The notes below the pieces were generated by a model. That model was not told the DNA's origin. It made no database searches and worked only from the letters and a program-made list of their open reading frames with translations. 64,000 bases of DNA, from contig NC_079487.1 of NCBI RefSeq assembly GCF_020520425.1, positions 47,189,219 through 47,253,218 on the forward strand, given 5' to 3'. Below are positions 1-11,469 of the stretch, in pieces. Each line of letters starts with the position of its first letter. The first letter of the stretch is position 1. The translations under genes and the position numbers were made by a program. The stretch is from Spinacia oleracea. Taxonomy: Eukaryota > Streptophyta > Magnoliopsida > Caryophyllales > Amaranthaceae.

Positions 1-1565
1 AAGCAAGCTATGACGAGCCCAAGCTCCACTAAATGGTTAGTGGCCATGCAATCTGAAATAGACTCCATGTCTGAAAATCAAGTATGGGATTTGGTTGATT
101 TGTCGGATGGGTTCACACCTATCGGATGCAAATGGGTCTTGAAGTTGAAGAAAGACAAAGATGGAATTGTATACATATACAAGGCTAGATTGGAAGCAAA
201 AGGTTACATGCAAGTTCACGGTGTTGACTACGATGAAACCTTTTCTCCAGTCGCGATGCTTAAGTCTATTCGGATAATCCTTGCGATTGCCGCTTTTCAT
301 GACTATGAAATATGGCAAATGGATGTCAAAACTGCCTTCTTGAACGGTGTTCTTGAAGAGACTGTGTTTATGACACAACCGGAGGGTTTTTTCGATCAAA
401 AGAACCAAGGAAAGGTATGCAAGCTTAAGAAGTCCATATGCGGACTAAAGCAGGCATCAAGGAGTTGGAATAAACGATTTGATGAAGCAGTCAATAAGTT
501 TGGCTTCATCAAGAATCATGACGAATCTTGTGTATACAAGAAGGTCAGTGGAGTAAAATTTCATTCCTAGTCTTGTATGTTGACGACATACTACTTATTG
601 GAAACGACAATCCTATGTTGGAGTCTGTAAAGACTTGGCTCATGAAGTGTTTCTCAATGAAGGACTTAGGAGAGGCACAGTACATATTGGGCATCAAGAT
701 CTATAGGGATAGATCTAAGAGGATGATTGGACTAAGCCAAAGCACTTACATTGACAAAGTGCTAGCTAGGTTCAATATGATGGAAACCAAGAGAGGCCAT
801 CTACCCATGTCACATGGCATATATCTAAGCAAGAATCAGTGTCCCAAAACATCTGATGAGCGTAGAAAGATGAGTGGAATTCCATACGCTTCGGCTATTG
901 GATCCATCATGTATGCTATGATTTGTACAAGGCCGGATGTTTCGTTCGCACTGAGTGCAACGAGCAGGTACCAATCAGAACCAGGTGAGGTGCATTGGAC
1001 TGCTGCCAAGAACATCCTAAATTACCTGAAAAGGACCAAGGATCAGTTTCTGGTTTATGGTGGTACAGATAAGTTGATTGTTAAGGGCTATACGGACGCA
1101 AGCTTTCAAACCGATAGAGATGATTTCAGATCACAGTCTGGGTTTGTGTTCTGCCTCAACGGCGGAGCAGTAAGCTGGAAAAGTGCTAAGCAAAGCACTA
1201 TTGCGGATTCTACAACTGAAGCCGAGTACATTGCTGCCTCAGAAGCAGCAAAGGAAGCTGTTTGGATTCGGAAGTTCATCGAAGAACTTGGTGTTGTCCC
1301 CTCCATTAAAGGACCAGTGGCTTTGTATTGCGACAATAGCGGAGCCATTGCCCAGGCAAAGGAGCCTAGGAGCCACCAGAAGTCCAAGCACGTACTATGG
1401 AGATTTCATATACTTCGCGAGATCGTTGAAATAAAAGAAATCGAGATTTGCAAGGTTGGAACTGACGACAACGTCGCGGATCCATTGACTAAACCGTTGC
1501 CACAAGTGAAACACAACGCACATGTAGCAACCATGGGAATCAAGCATGTTGGAGAATGGCTTTGA
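1..1565 (+). pseudogene. copia pol: reverse transcriptase and RNase H, frameshifted
   Basis: The end of the copia polyprotein, which copies element RNA into DNA. The RT part runs from the window edge to about 550 and continues in another frame from 528 to 1565. It shows the QMDVKTAFLNG motif (about 315-350), LKQAS (about 446) and the catalytic YVDD (about 576). RNase H shows TTEAEYIA (about 1214) and DNSGAIA (about 1331). The break is a single missing G: copy 2 reads GTGGGAGT where this copy reads GTGGAGT near 550. Apart from that lesion the frame is open to the stop near 1563, so this copy decayed little. Integrase and gag lie off the left edge. Confidence 0.92.
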
Positions 1566-2407
1566 TTTTCTAAGTATTGTTTTAGAACATCTGTTAGATC
1601 TATGTTTAAAACAATTGGTATAACCATTTCATATTTATGAAATTTATTATTTCATATTCATTTAATTGTGGTTTAGAATTAAATGATAAGTCCATGTGAT
1701 TCAAATCATTCAAATGGGATGTCAAGATGGATTCTTCGACAAAGAAACACCCATAAGTGAACTTGAATATTGAAGTCACAAAGGATCCCTAATCCAGGTC
1801 ATTGAAAGGTGGACGACCAATGACTAATGAAGATTAGATTGCAAGTAGATTACTTAGTTCTGTTACTTGAACTAGAGTGACTGGATGTCAGAATCTTTTG
1901 CATAGATACTTATTGGATCTTGTATCGGATTGACCATGAGAACACTTTAAGAGATTAAAGTCATGTCATAGGTAGTTCTCATTAATGGTGATTAGAAACC
2001 GTTCCTCAGAACATGAGCGATTATGTCTGCTCGTTTGAGAATTAGTTCGCTTTGATGCTAGCTAAACGTTGCACCGTAAAAGGAGGCTATAAAAGCAGTT
2101 ATTGGGCGTACTATGAATCAAAGTGAGTGTTCATAGATTGCAAGAATGGATTGTCCTTCTATCTTTGATAGGATATGGTGTTGTTGTGTAATAAGGCCTC
2201 TCGGAGAATTAGATACTTTAAAATGCATGGCCGTGCTCAGAATGGTTAGGCTTAACCTTCTGCAAAAGTTTGACAGTTGAACTCTGTAATCCGAGAAACA
2301 CTTCTGGACCTAATAAGGATGGCTTGGATCTTACCTTATGTTCAGTAAGTAACACTAAGTGACAAAGGAATGTGGATGCACACTTGTCTGAATGACAAGT
2401 GGGAGAT
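1566..2407 (+). other. copia 3' non-coding region with polypurine tract
   Basis: There is no open frame here. The region lies between the pol stop and the LTR and ends with the purine-rich GACAAGTGGGAGAT, the usual plus-strand primer site just before a 3' LTR. The same region in copy 2 (52961-53577) stays alignable until CACTA element C interrupts it. Confidence 0.75.
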
Positions 2408-3413
2408 TGAAGGAAATATGTCCGTCACCCAAGGTGCATTAAGTCTAATACCAAGGTTCAGATTAATTGCGAACAATTAATTCAGTGAGATCAAGTGATC
2501 GGAACAGCTAGCTGGAGCAATGCTTCCGATCAGTGAGTTCTAATGGATATTAAACTCACAACTTACTCTTGATTGAACCTACAAAGTCACACCAATGACA
2601 CGTAACAGATCACCGGATTAAATGAATCGAAAATTCATTTAATAGCTTTTCGGGAATTAAAGTTGGAAACGTATTATACGATACGTCCTTGCATCGGAAT
2701 CGTATATCGTATCGCGAATATTCATAAGCTAGGCGAGACGAATTAATCGTATCGTACGACGGTGATTCGTCGTATACGAAACGATAAATAATATATCGGA
2801 AATATATTAAATCGCGAATACGAGGAGCGGCCCACGAGCCGAGTGCACGAAGCACTCGAGGCCCATGGGCGCGCGAGCGCTAGGCGAGCAAGCAAGGCAA
2901 CGCAGCAGCGACAGGCCCATGGCCGAGGAGCTGTGCGCGTGCGGGCCGAGACCACGACACAGCAGCAGCAGCGCGGCCCACGGCCCAGCTGGCTGTGCGT
3001 TTCCGTGTGATGGCGCGGGAGGCTTGTTAGCCGGCCTTGCCTCAAGGCTTGGTCGGTTAGTAAGGTTATGTAAATAACCTTCTAACCTCTTTCCAACTAG
3101 ACACAACACAATACACACAACCCTAGGAGAAAAACAGAAACCCTAATTCTCTTTGTGCCTCCAAAGTGTGTTCATCCCAAAAAGCAAAGTATCTTGATCG
3201 ATTGTCTAAGCTACGATAATTAAGACGAATCTGAACGTGTCGGTGAACCAAGTAGAGGAACGACAAGTGGAGTTCTTTGTTCGTGTTCGTTGACATATTA
3301 TTGTGGAAAACACGCTTCGAATGTAAGTTTGCTTAATCTGTGCTTTATACATGTTTCCTCGCTTTGGGGATTGTTTCCGCACATGTTATTATGTTTAATT
3401 GTATTCCCCAACA
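2408..3413 (+). repeat. 3' LTR of copia copy 1
   Basis: About 1,006 bp running from TGAAGGAAATATG, directly after the polypurine tract, to TTCCCCAACA. The ends are the TG...CA typical of an LTR. It contains a CpG-rich block (about 2820-3050) between AT-rich flanks. The 5' LTR is not in the window, so the exact right end rests on the CA terminus only. The open frames inside (around 2610-3118) are shadows of the GC-rich block. Confidence 0.8.
2665..2800 (+). promoter_or_regulatory. putative LTR U3 control region with TATA box
   Basis: A cluster of ATACGATACG-like words and their reverse complements (ATACGATACG near 2678, CGTATATCGTATCG near 2700, CGTATCGTACG near 2748) comes before an AT-rich TAAATAATATAT stretch near 2785 that could be the TATA box. 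The placement in an LTR fits a U3 enhancer plus promoter, but this is inference. Confidence 0.4.
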
Positions 3414-3479
3414 CTAACCAAGGTTATGAAGTAGAAGCAGCAGAATCAAAATCATATATGGCGGACAACGATGCCCAAC

Positions 3480-3900
3480 AAATTAAAGGATGTGACATGC
3501 TTGAATAAGGTTATTCCCAGAAGAAGGTTATTGCACAAGATAATGCATGATCTTTGTTGTACAACTACAGAGGTAGAAGTATCCCCAAATCAAATATAGA
3601 ACTGGTCAATATAAAACAAAGAAGAATCATTATCCATCTTAAAGCATTCAAATTTATCACAGATGAGTTTATCAAGACATGCACAATGCACATGATACAG
3701 AAATGGGTCTGCTCCATGACTCCATCCAAACAATTGATAGAAATTTCTTGTCATACATGCTGAAACCAGCTCATGAAGAATCGCATCAAAGAGGCGATGA
3801 AGGAAACAAAGTACCGGAAGTACCTGAAGATATATATGCAGAAAAAGCTCCAGGGAATTGCTGAGAAATAATTTCCATTCCTGCAAGAAACGCCACAACC
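3480..3900. other. exon-like but unrecognised stretch in E
   Basis: Open frames occur on both strands, including a 102-codon minus frame (3590-3898) and a 61-codon plus frame (3679-3864). I recognise neither. They may be further captured exons or chance. Confidence 0.25.
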
Positions 3901-4003
3901 TTAAATAACCAAGGGTTCAGGTATTTAATGAAGTGAACTGCGATAGATATCTTGAAACTGACTTCAGGACTATAATGAAACACCTGCGTTCCCATCTAGG
4001 GAG

Positions 4004-4216
4004 ATATGACAACATCATTTTCCGTATTCATGCCAAGGTCTTCAGTTATAACCTGCACAATAACAGACACATTACTCCACATATATTTCAAGATTCAAGA
4101 TAACCAGGACTTACTTCAAATATCAAATATTAAGATGATCCTCTCACCACTCCACCATTAAGAGTTACAAGATCCTGCCAATTTGCTTTCTTGTTCTCTA
4201 CAAAGCCAGGCGCTCA
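4004..4216 (-). pseudogene. captured chaperonin-60 (HSP60, mitochondrial type) exon fragments
   Basis: Two minus-strand exon-like pieces read APGFVENKKANWQDLVTLNG (about 4150-4216), ending at a GTGAGAG donor (boundary 4148), and VITEDLGMNTEN (starting at 4052 after a TGTGCAG acceptor). Together they match the CPN60 apical-domain pattern APGFG-N-RKA-LQD-LTGG-VI-E-LG. CPN60 is the chaperonin that folds imported organellar proteins. Only about 35-40 of roughly 575 residues are present, and a TAG stop follows the second piece near 4000, so it is a dead fragment. Keeping a splice donor and acceptor indicates capture of genomic DNA, not of cDNA. The family call rests on motif memory. Confidence 0.7.
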
Positions 4217-5839
4217 CTGCACTTCCTTCACCAATAGACTATACACTTTCAACTCCGCAACCAGGCAGGACCCCAGCATAAATTTCGCTTATACAGCTCA
4301 ACTGCAACAGCAATACCCATCAGGGAATGCTGGTGCCAATACTATGGTCCATATTTGACACCATATTCGCTCTGAATCTGCAAAGAAAAGCAGTCGAAAT
4401 CTATTAAATAAGAGGATATGATGCTAAATTTTCTTTTGAAAAGTACTCCTCATTTTTATGTTTTGACATCTTCTGTAGTTGCTAACTTTTAGTACAAAGT
4501 CAGTAACATCCAATAAGAGTAACTTTGCCTCAAAAAATGTGCTAGAGCCTTTGCAAGCATTTGATGATAAATTTCCACATAATATAAAACACAACCTCGA
4601 GTCTTAAATTCGTAATTAGCCAACAAAAAAGGAAGGATAATTACTACTTGTAGAAGACTAACCAGCAAGGCCTGAGAGTAAATATCCTGGCTTGCTGGAG
4701 ACAGATTTTGAGTATACTTTGGAAAGTCACCTTTCCTCAGATAGAAACAAGAAGTACTTGTTAAAAGAACCCTTGTCTGCTTTGTCGACAAGCAAATCAG
4801 ACGAATTCTTCAGGCAAAGATCCAGTAAGATTTAGACCCTACAACTTGCTGCAGATTCAAGAAAAACATAAATACAAAGCAAAATTGACAGGAAAAAGTA
4901 CATATATTCACCCAATATTCATGAAGTAACATATTTATCCTTTGCAATACAGTTCGGCATAAAGTATAAGGAGCAGCTACGACCAAGAAATAAAAAAAAA
5001 ATATCAAGGGGACTACAAAATTAGAGTTCTTGGTAATAGTTAATGACGTGAATCAAACACAATAGTATCAGTCCAGCAGTCCAGCCTTCACTGTGGTAAA
5101 CAAAATATGCGCAACACAACTCTTTCATATATTGAACAACTTTAACTACGTATGTAATCATGTTAACAATGCACTCTCATGATCATTGCAAACGAAAATC
5201 GAAGGAAGAAAAACATTTGAATCTACATATCCTTCTTTCACTTAAACATATAAAGTCCCTCTATACTAATTCATGTTAACACCTTAATTCAACAAATTAA
5301 CAACAAGTTCACAACAATTCAAAAATTAACCGACAATTCAAAGAATAACATTCTAACACAAGTGCATAATCCATTAAATCCGATCTAAAACAGGATCCAT
5401 TCATAATCAAAACATCAATAATCACTACTAGCAGTTATAAACTAACAGATTCAAGGAACAGGAGAGAGATTTTTTAATACCTTGAAAAAGCCACGCGGTA
5501 TTTTCTAGGGTTTGGAGAAACACAAATTGAAATTCGACTTTTAAAATTCGCGGCGGTGGGGAGCAGCAGCGGAGACGCGGCGATATGGAGCAGCAGCGGC
5601 CATACGACGATTGGGAGCAGTGGCGGCGACGCGATGGTGGGGGAGCAGAAGCGACAACGCGACGATGTGGGAGTGCGGTGTGTGCTGTGAGTGTTGAGAT
5701 TGTTGATTTCGCGCCCAGAGAACCGGAGAAGGGAAGATCGAAGAAACCAGAGAGGGGAAGAGCAGAGAACCGGGAAATGAAGATACGTTTTAGGAAACCA
5801 GAGAAAAGGAAGGAGAGGAGAAGCGGGAAATGAAATATT
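4217..5839. other. interior of E without a recognised gene
   Basis: AT-rich sequence. A minus-strand frame at 4489-4791 is exon-like but unrecognised. At about 5480-5700 a GC-richer block reads on the minus strand like a 5' leader with a start codon, and could be the promoter-proximal end of a transcript through the captured exons. Confidence 0.35.
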
Positions 5840-6017
5840 TTGTGCGGGTCGTTTGTAAAATGAGCCCGCACTTGAAATTAAGTGTTGCCAATTTTCTAAA
5901 ATGAGCCCGCACTTGTGAAAATGTATTTTTTTTCTTTTTTTGTGTGCCCTCAAGTGCTGCCAATTTACTAAATGAGCCGCACTTGAAGAGAAGCACATGA
6001 CGATTTTTCTACTAGTG
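5840..6017. repeat. subterminal repeats and right terminal repeat of E
   Basis: At least three copies of a GTGCGGGCTCATTTTA-like word on the minus strand (near 5850, 5897 and 5970) lie next to the CACTAGTAG terminus. In CACTA elements such repeats are the transposase-binding sites. Confidence 0.65.
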
Positions 6018-6672
6018 GTATCTGGTTTCGTACTCGATCAACTTTTTGCTTATGTAGTATACGACGTTCTCTTTGCCTTCAATCTCTTGGGCGAGCATGG
6101 CCCCTACTGCTGAATCTGTCGTTGTAAGGTAAAGCCTAAGGGGAATCCCTGGCATGGCTGGCTTTAGCACTGGCGGGTTGGAGAGGTAGCCTTTGATAGC
6201 GTCAAACGTATGTTGACAGTCCTCGTCCCAGACTTTGGGCTCACTTTTGCGGAGCTTTCGAAATACCGGTTCACAGATTATAGTGAGCTTTGAAATGAAC
6301 CTGCTGATGTATTGTAGTTTGCCGAGGAACCCTCGAATTTTTGTCTCATTCGCTGGCGGTTTCATCTCTAGAATGGCCTTGATTTTCGAAGGATCAGCCT
6401 TGATGCCCCGAGAACTGATGACATATCCGAGCAACTTGCCTGTCGTTATCCCGAATGCACAGTTTTTAGGATTGAGCCTCATATTGTATTGCCTGAGCCT
6501 ATTGAAGAATTTTCGGAGTACCGAGGTATGTTCATGTCGCTCTTTAGATTTGACGATCATGTCGTCGACATATACCTCGATTTCTCTATGAATCATGTCG
6601 CTCATGATGGCTGTGGCTGTTCTTTGGTATGTAGCCCCCGCGTTCTTCAGTCCGAGCGGCATAACTGTATAG
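6018..6672 (-). pseudogene. gypsy reverse transcriptase (3' half) and start of RNase H
   Basis: A minus-strand open frame beginning MPLGLKNAGATYQR with the catalytic motif YVDDMIVKS (about 6552-6580). It continues through GKLLGYVIS and the RT connection into RNase H (DSAVGAMLAQE, then ISKKLIEYETRYH), where CACTA E interrupts it. The upstream half of the same RT lies at 8746-10814, separated by the solo LTR. Removing the LTR and one CAATA copy restores a continuous reading. The truncation removes most of RNase H and all of integrase from the visible element. Confidence 0.88.
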
Positions 6673-6677
6673 CAATA

Positions 6678-8745
6678 TGTAACGCCCCGACTTTTCGGCT
6701 CCTTAATTATCGGTAATAAATCACACTTAATTGATCATTAGCAGCGGAATTAGACATAAGATAATCCTGGGACCTATGGGTATGGGCCCACAAATAAAAT
6801 AATCCTTAATAACATTCCATAAATAATACAATATTCCCAAAAATAAATATAATTTTATATTCTCATAATCTAAAACTCAATAGTAGGATTTCTATAATAA
6901 ATATTTCTCATCTTGATATCTCTATAACAAATTACCAACTCCCGTGATAACTCTCCTCTTGAGCAACTCTAGCTCCTTAAACGAACCTGTTCACCGTCAT
7001 AAAAATAGAAAACAGGAAAAACACAGAAAAAATCCAAAAATGAGTGGAAAACTCAGTAATATTACTCCAGCCCGTCAAAACGGGTTTATTTTGAAAATCA
7101 TTTGGCACATATCAATCATTAGCATTTATTGTTCAGAAATAACTAACTTAATCTCGTTATCTTGAAAACTGTGTGGGCAAGGAATCATTTCCTTTACAGC
7201 TCATTGGCAAGCACAGGTTTTGGCGGAACTTTTCTTACATCATTCAGGGGGGAACTGGTTCCCATTAAATTTTGACTTAACATGACCTCCACCTGTAACT
7301 TGCCCATTTACTAGTTCAGTTCACTTTTCCATGCCGACAAAAGCAACATCGTCTTTCTTTTAAAAATAACTTTATAAATATCATAATTATTCCCGAACAA
7401 TATCTTTAGCATCATAAAATAATTAACATACTTTCACATATCATCATAGTCCTAAATCATCAATCATATCATTTAGCACATAAATCACATAAAAATCATA
7501 TAATCTCACATAATACACATACGGGCATAAATATAAGCGCTGGACATAAAGATTACCTTGTTCGAAAATCATTTCATATAAACTTCGATATTGATCGTAC
7601 ATCATATAAATATATCCTCCAAGAACTCCATGCACTTTATTTCTCAAGCTCATTGTTCCAAGAAAAATTAAAAAGACATCATTAGAGTTTAATCTACTAT
7701 ATCCATTAAGACCACTTTGACTTTAAAAATTCTTTTGAACCGAAAATTCATTTTCTTTCATAAAACTATTTTGACTTTCATTCATTTTGTTAGATAGTAA
7801 AATGGTCTTAACTAACTAAATTGGCAAAAGTAAAGGAAATGGGCTTAAAAGGATATAATATTATACCTTGACCACTGTGATTGGGCTTTTTAATGAAACA
7901 AGGAAGCAAGAGCAATGAACAGAAAACAACAACAATAACATCTGTTGCTACTGCGGTTGGAGCACGACAACAAGAGTAGTGGCAGCAGCTCCGGCGGACG
8001 ACGCAACAACGAAAAGCCGAGAAGTATGGTTGGTTGGCGGCAGAAAAGTCCACCGACACAAGGTGGTGGCACGGTGGTTAGGAGGACGGTGCCACGGTGG
8101 TAAAAACAGAGGAGAGAGAAAATGTTTACAACTTGTAATTTTCTGGGTAAATTGTAAAATTGAAAGAACAATTGAACTTGGGTGTTAACAAGAAATTGAG
8201 CAGCAATTTATAGAGGTGAAAAGGAGTATAAAACGTAAGCAGTGATCTCATATGAATAAACCATGGTTTTGCAATACAATGGAAAATTGAGAAAAAAAAA
8301 CATACGGCAAGATAGTGGTAAATAACAAACCAGGAGCTTTGATCTCATAGATGTTGGTTTGTGAGTCAAAAGAAGGAAGGAGATTGGAGCAACTGGCAGA
8401 AATCCATGGATGTATTTGTTTCACAAGGTTACACGTAAGAGAAGAGGAAGAAAATTGGTCATTTCTTGTTTTGGAATTGCAATGGCAAAATCGTAAATTT
8501 AACCAAAATATTTAAACTAAATAAAAAACGTTAGTACCTAACTCAACGGAAGAAAAGGTTTTGGACTTGTAAACTTAATAAACATTCCTCATTTAAAATC
8601 ATTTTTGTTAAACCATTGTAAAATATATTTATGTTACCTTAAAATAGCTATATAAAATATTTCAGAAAAATATTTAGCATATAATTATGATAATAATCGT
8701 AGTTAAAATATTAATAAAATATGTTTAAAAATATTGGGTGTTACA
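6678..8745 (+). repeat. solo LTR (Ty3/gypsy, Tekay/Del-like ends) with 5-bp target duplication
   Basis: A 2,068-bp block begins TGTAACGCCCCGACTTTTCG and ends GGGTGTTACA, and is flanked by CAATA on both sides (6673-6677 and 8746-8750). TGTAACACCC...GGGTGTTACA ends are typical of Tekay/Del chromovirus LTRs. There is no internal coding region, so this is a solo LTR left by LTR-LTR recombination. The plus orientation is inferred from the CCCCGACTTTTCG start. It splits the gypsy reverse transcriptase. Confidence 0.85.
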
Positions 8746-10814
8746 CAATATGTACCCCACTGAGTGATGAAAGTTGTCTTCTCCATATCCTCCTCTGCCA
8801 TGGGAATCTGATTGTAGCCTGCATACCCGTCCATAAAAGAGAGTAAGACATGATTTGCGGTGTTGTCGACCAAGATGTCGAGGTGAGGCAATGAAAAGCC
8901 GTCTTTAGGGCTGGCCCTGTTAAGATCTCTGTAATCAACACACATTCGTACTTTGCCGTCTTTCTTTGGAACTGGGACGACATTTGCAATCCATTCCGGA
9001 TATTTGGCTTCTCGAATAAACCCCGCCTCTAGCTGCTTAGAGACTTCTTCTTGAATTTTGAGGGAAACATCTGGTTTCATGCGACGGAGTTTCTGCTTGA
9101 TGGGCTTTGAACCTGGTATGAGGGGAATTGTATGCTGATCGATGCTTGGATCAACCCCTGGCATATCATGAAAGGACCATGCGAAGACGTCTATGTACTC
9201 TGAAAGTAGCTTGATAAGATCATCCCGCTCTGCTCGAGATAGAGTTAGACCAATCTGAACTAGTTTTGGATCAATGTTGTTAGAAAGGTTAACTTTTTCC
9301 GTTTCCTCAATTATGGGCGTCCTGTTTTCGTGATTTTCAATAGCTTTTAGTATTTCAAGGTCAGTTTCTTGTGAAACAAAGTTGTTTGGATTAGAGGTGT
9401 GTTTTGAAATTGGACTTGAAGTGTAGGAGGAAATTGAAGTATTATTGAAATTGACAATCATTACATCGACAACTTTAACTTGAAGGTCGGCCTTTAGAGG
9501 CTCTTGATTGATGCAAGACTCTAGCCCTAGACTCTTAGACTCATCACTAGACTCAGATCCAGACTCATCCTCTGACTCGGACTCGCTCATCATAGATCCT
9601 TCGCCCACAGTAATCTTGAACATTTTGCCATTTGCAGTAGAGATCTTGAGGGATTTCCTCCAGCCATTGACCATCTTCTCACTTGGAGTAATCAGCTTAG
9701 ATGGGTCAAAATCTTCGATTTGAGTGATCATTTGAACCATAGTATCTTCAGGAATGATCGGTGTTACTTCTTGGCCGAACAAGAGACCAAAAGCTGATGA
9801 ATCAAGGCATTCAGGGGTAGCCTTGTCTTGTATCGGAGGGACATCCTCGAGGAAGTTACATTCTTGAAAGATCTCGAACCCCGGATAGAGAACCCATGTA
9901 GTATCATAGAAAGGCTCTGGGAAGTCAAAGTACAGGTCATCCTCTCCTTCTTTTATGAATTGTCCATTGAGTGAATGCTGATTGGGAGGTATTTTGAATT
10001 CATCATTACCAGCTCGACGGGCTCTTATCTTAGCCTCTTGCTGCTTGTTATCATGCTTAGTCGGTTTGTATCCTAGACCACAACAATTAGTCTGACCATG
10101 GGTCTTGAAAGGAGACTCGATAGGCGGTGCCAGGGTAGTGCCTAAGAAGCGCCCACGCTTAATCATTATGTGCCTTGCCATGGGATTCATTCTTGACTCG
10201 ATGGCTCCTACTTCAGCACTGAACCCCCAAAGGTCTTCATCATTGTCATCATGTTCTATTAATATCAGAGCCTTGTCAGCGATTTTGGTTTTTGGATGGG
10301 ATGCATACAGAGTAATGACATTTCCTTGGACCTCCATTCGGACTTTATGGTGGAGTGAGGATGCCACAGCTTTGAGGTCATGGATCCAAGGTCTTCGTAG
10401 AAGGAGATTGAAAATTGCTTTGATGTTGAGCACTTGAAAGCTCACTTTGCGCTCGATTGGGCCTGTTCGGAGTAGTAGGGTGAGAGTTCCCATTGCTTTC
10501 CGACGAGTGTTGTTATAGGCACGAACACCTTGGGAGGAACTAGAAAAGTCACTAGGAGTGAAACCCAAATTCTCAGCAGTGCGAAGAGGACACACATTGA
10601 TGGCTGAGCCATTATCCACTAGAGTCATGGGGGTCAGATAGAGAGCCTTGTGATGGCTTGCCCCCTCAGGTGGGAGGTCTTCATTTATAAAGGTAATTCC
10701 TTCTTCCAGATTTGTTAGTAACCCGATTAGCTCGTCGGGAGTGACTTCTGGGGTGACATTCAACTTGACAAGAGCATTGATTAGAGCAGTGCGATGTTCC
10801 ACGGAGGAAGCCAT
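8746..10814 (-). pseudogene. gypsy protease and reverse transcriptase (5' half)
   Basis: A frame open on the minus strand from MASSVEHRTA (10814) to the solo LTR. The aspartic protease has VDNGSAINVCP (about 10600), where family members usually have D-S/T-G. A long acidic linker with a Ser/Glu/Asp run (about 9520-9600) follows. RT then begins with KQLEAGFIREAKYPEW, VPVPKKDGKVRMCVDYRDLN (about 8930-8990) and FMDGYAGYNQI. The listed frame runs a few codons into the LTR (to 8703), which is an artefact. It lies in the same frame as 10821-11306, separated by a TGA. Confidence 0.88.
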
Positions 10815-10820
10815 AAGTTG

Positions 10821-11306
10821 TCAAATGTTAACCTCTGCCTTTGTGCGCTTCAATTGCTTGATCAAAGGATTCTCCTCGCTGGGTAGAGGGATATTAGTTG
10901 CCGGTGTTGTCCTGTTGACTGGCTCTTGAATTCGCCCAGATCTAGTCATGACCTGAACACTTTTTTCTACCTTAGTGTCCAAGTACCAATCGACGTTCAC
11001 AATTTCTTGGCATTCATCGTCAGAGATGTCCTCAATGGGGGGGTCCTGGTATATGTCTTCATCGTTGCTGGCCCATATCCCACAAACGTCTTCTTGGGGC
11101 AATCCGGTAACAAACCCAGACTCCGAACCTTCACTTGGTTGCACAAGGTAGGGCGCATGCCTTTGATTATGGAGAATCTCCTCTACCTCGAAAGGGCCCA
11201 CAACATGGAAAAAAGTTTCCTGATTGTCTTCGAGAGCTCTTATGCGAGCCTTAGCTTCTTCAACACGTTCATAGAGCTCTGCTACAGCCGTTGCTAGTGA
11301 AGTCAT
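10821..11306 (-). pseudogene. N-terminal part of the Tat polyprotein, gag core missing
   Basis: A 161-codon frame starting MTSLATAVAELYERVEEAKA (coiled-coil-like) and containing VMTRSGRIQEPVN and PLIKQLKRTKAEVNI. These are features of the linker just before protease in Tat polyproteins. A TGA at 10821-10823 separates it from the downstream frame, which is in phase (11306 and 10814 differ by a multiple of three). The central gag domain and zinc knuckle normally expected between the coiled coil and this linker are absent. An internal deletion of gag is the simplest reading. The TGA may be decay or a read-through stop. Confidence 0.75.
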
Positions 11307-11469
11307 CTTGAATAGGATTCTGAGAGAATGAGTCCGAACACCTAGTTACCACATGATTTGAATTTAGAAATTGGACTTCCCGACACATGATATGATATGC
11401 ATGCAATGAATGAGACCTAGACTTGATTCTAAGTGCCACTCCGAAGACTCGGGATTTTGGATTTTGTAT

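Larger units (their letters stand above)
1..3413 (+). mobile_element. Ty1/copia retrotransposon, copy 1 (3' part)
   Basis: The 3' part of a copia element: reverse transcriptase and RNase H (1-1565), a non-coding tail ending in a polypurine tract (about 2397-2407), then a 3' LTR. The 5' half lies outside the window. The LTR start (TGAAGGAAATATG) resembles the Angela lineage, which is recalled rather than searched. A second copy of the same family lies at 46140-53577 and matches it closely through the coding and 3' non-coding parts. It probably inserted into CACTA element E, because E-type sequence follows it. The expected 5-bp target duplication cannot be tested without the left end. Confidence 0.9.
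3414..6017. mobile_element. CACTA (En/Spm) transposon E, right part
   Basis: The right end is CTACTAGTG at 6017, the reverse complement of the CACTAGTAG terminus also seen intact at 37205 and 53578. It is followed by GTA. The terminal 180 bp carry repeated AAGTGCGGGCTCATTTTA-type motifs (minus-strand reading), as expected for CACTA subterminal repeats. The neighbour beyond 6017 is the interrupted RNase H of the gypsy element, so E inserted in gypsy and copia copy 1 inserted in E. The left end of E is outside the window. No transposase gene is visible. It carries host-gene-like exons on the minus strand. Confidence 0.75.

Noticed and set aside
37-408. Minus-strand 123-codon frame
   Set aside because: Antisense shadow of the copia reverse transcriptase.
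2610-3118. Several 70-103-codon frames on both strands
   Set aside because: They fall in the CpG-rich block of the copia LTR and are shadows of base composition.
7979-8188. Possible gene in the solo LTR (GC-rich frames near 7890-8190)
   Set aside because: It lies entirely inside the LTR bounded by CAATA duplications. No family motif.
8703-8745. C-terminal TPNIFKHILLIF of the gypsy frame
   Set aside because: Read-through into the solo LTR. The real sequence resumes at 6672 on the minus strand.
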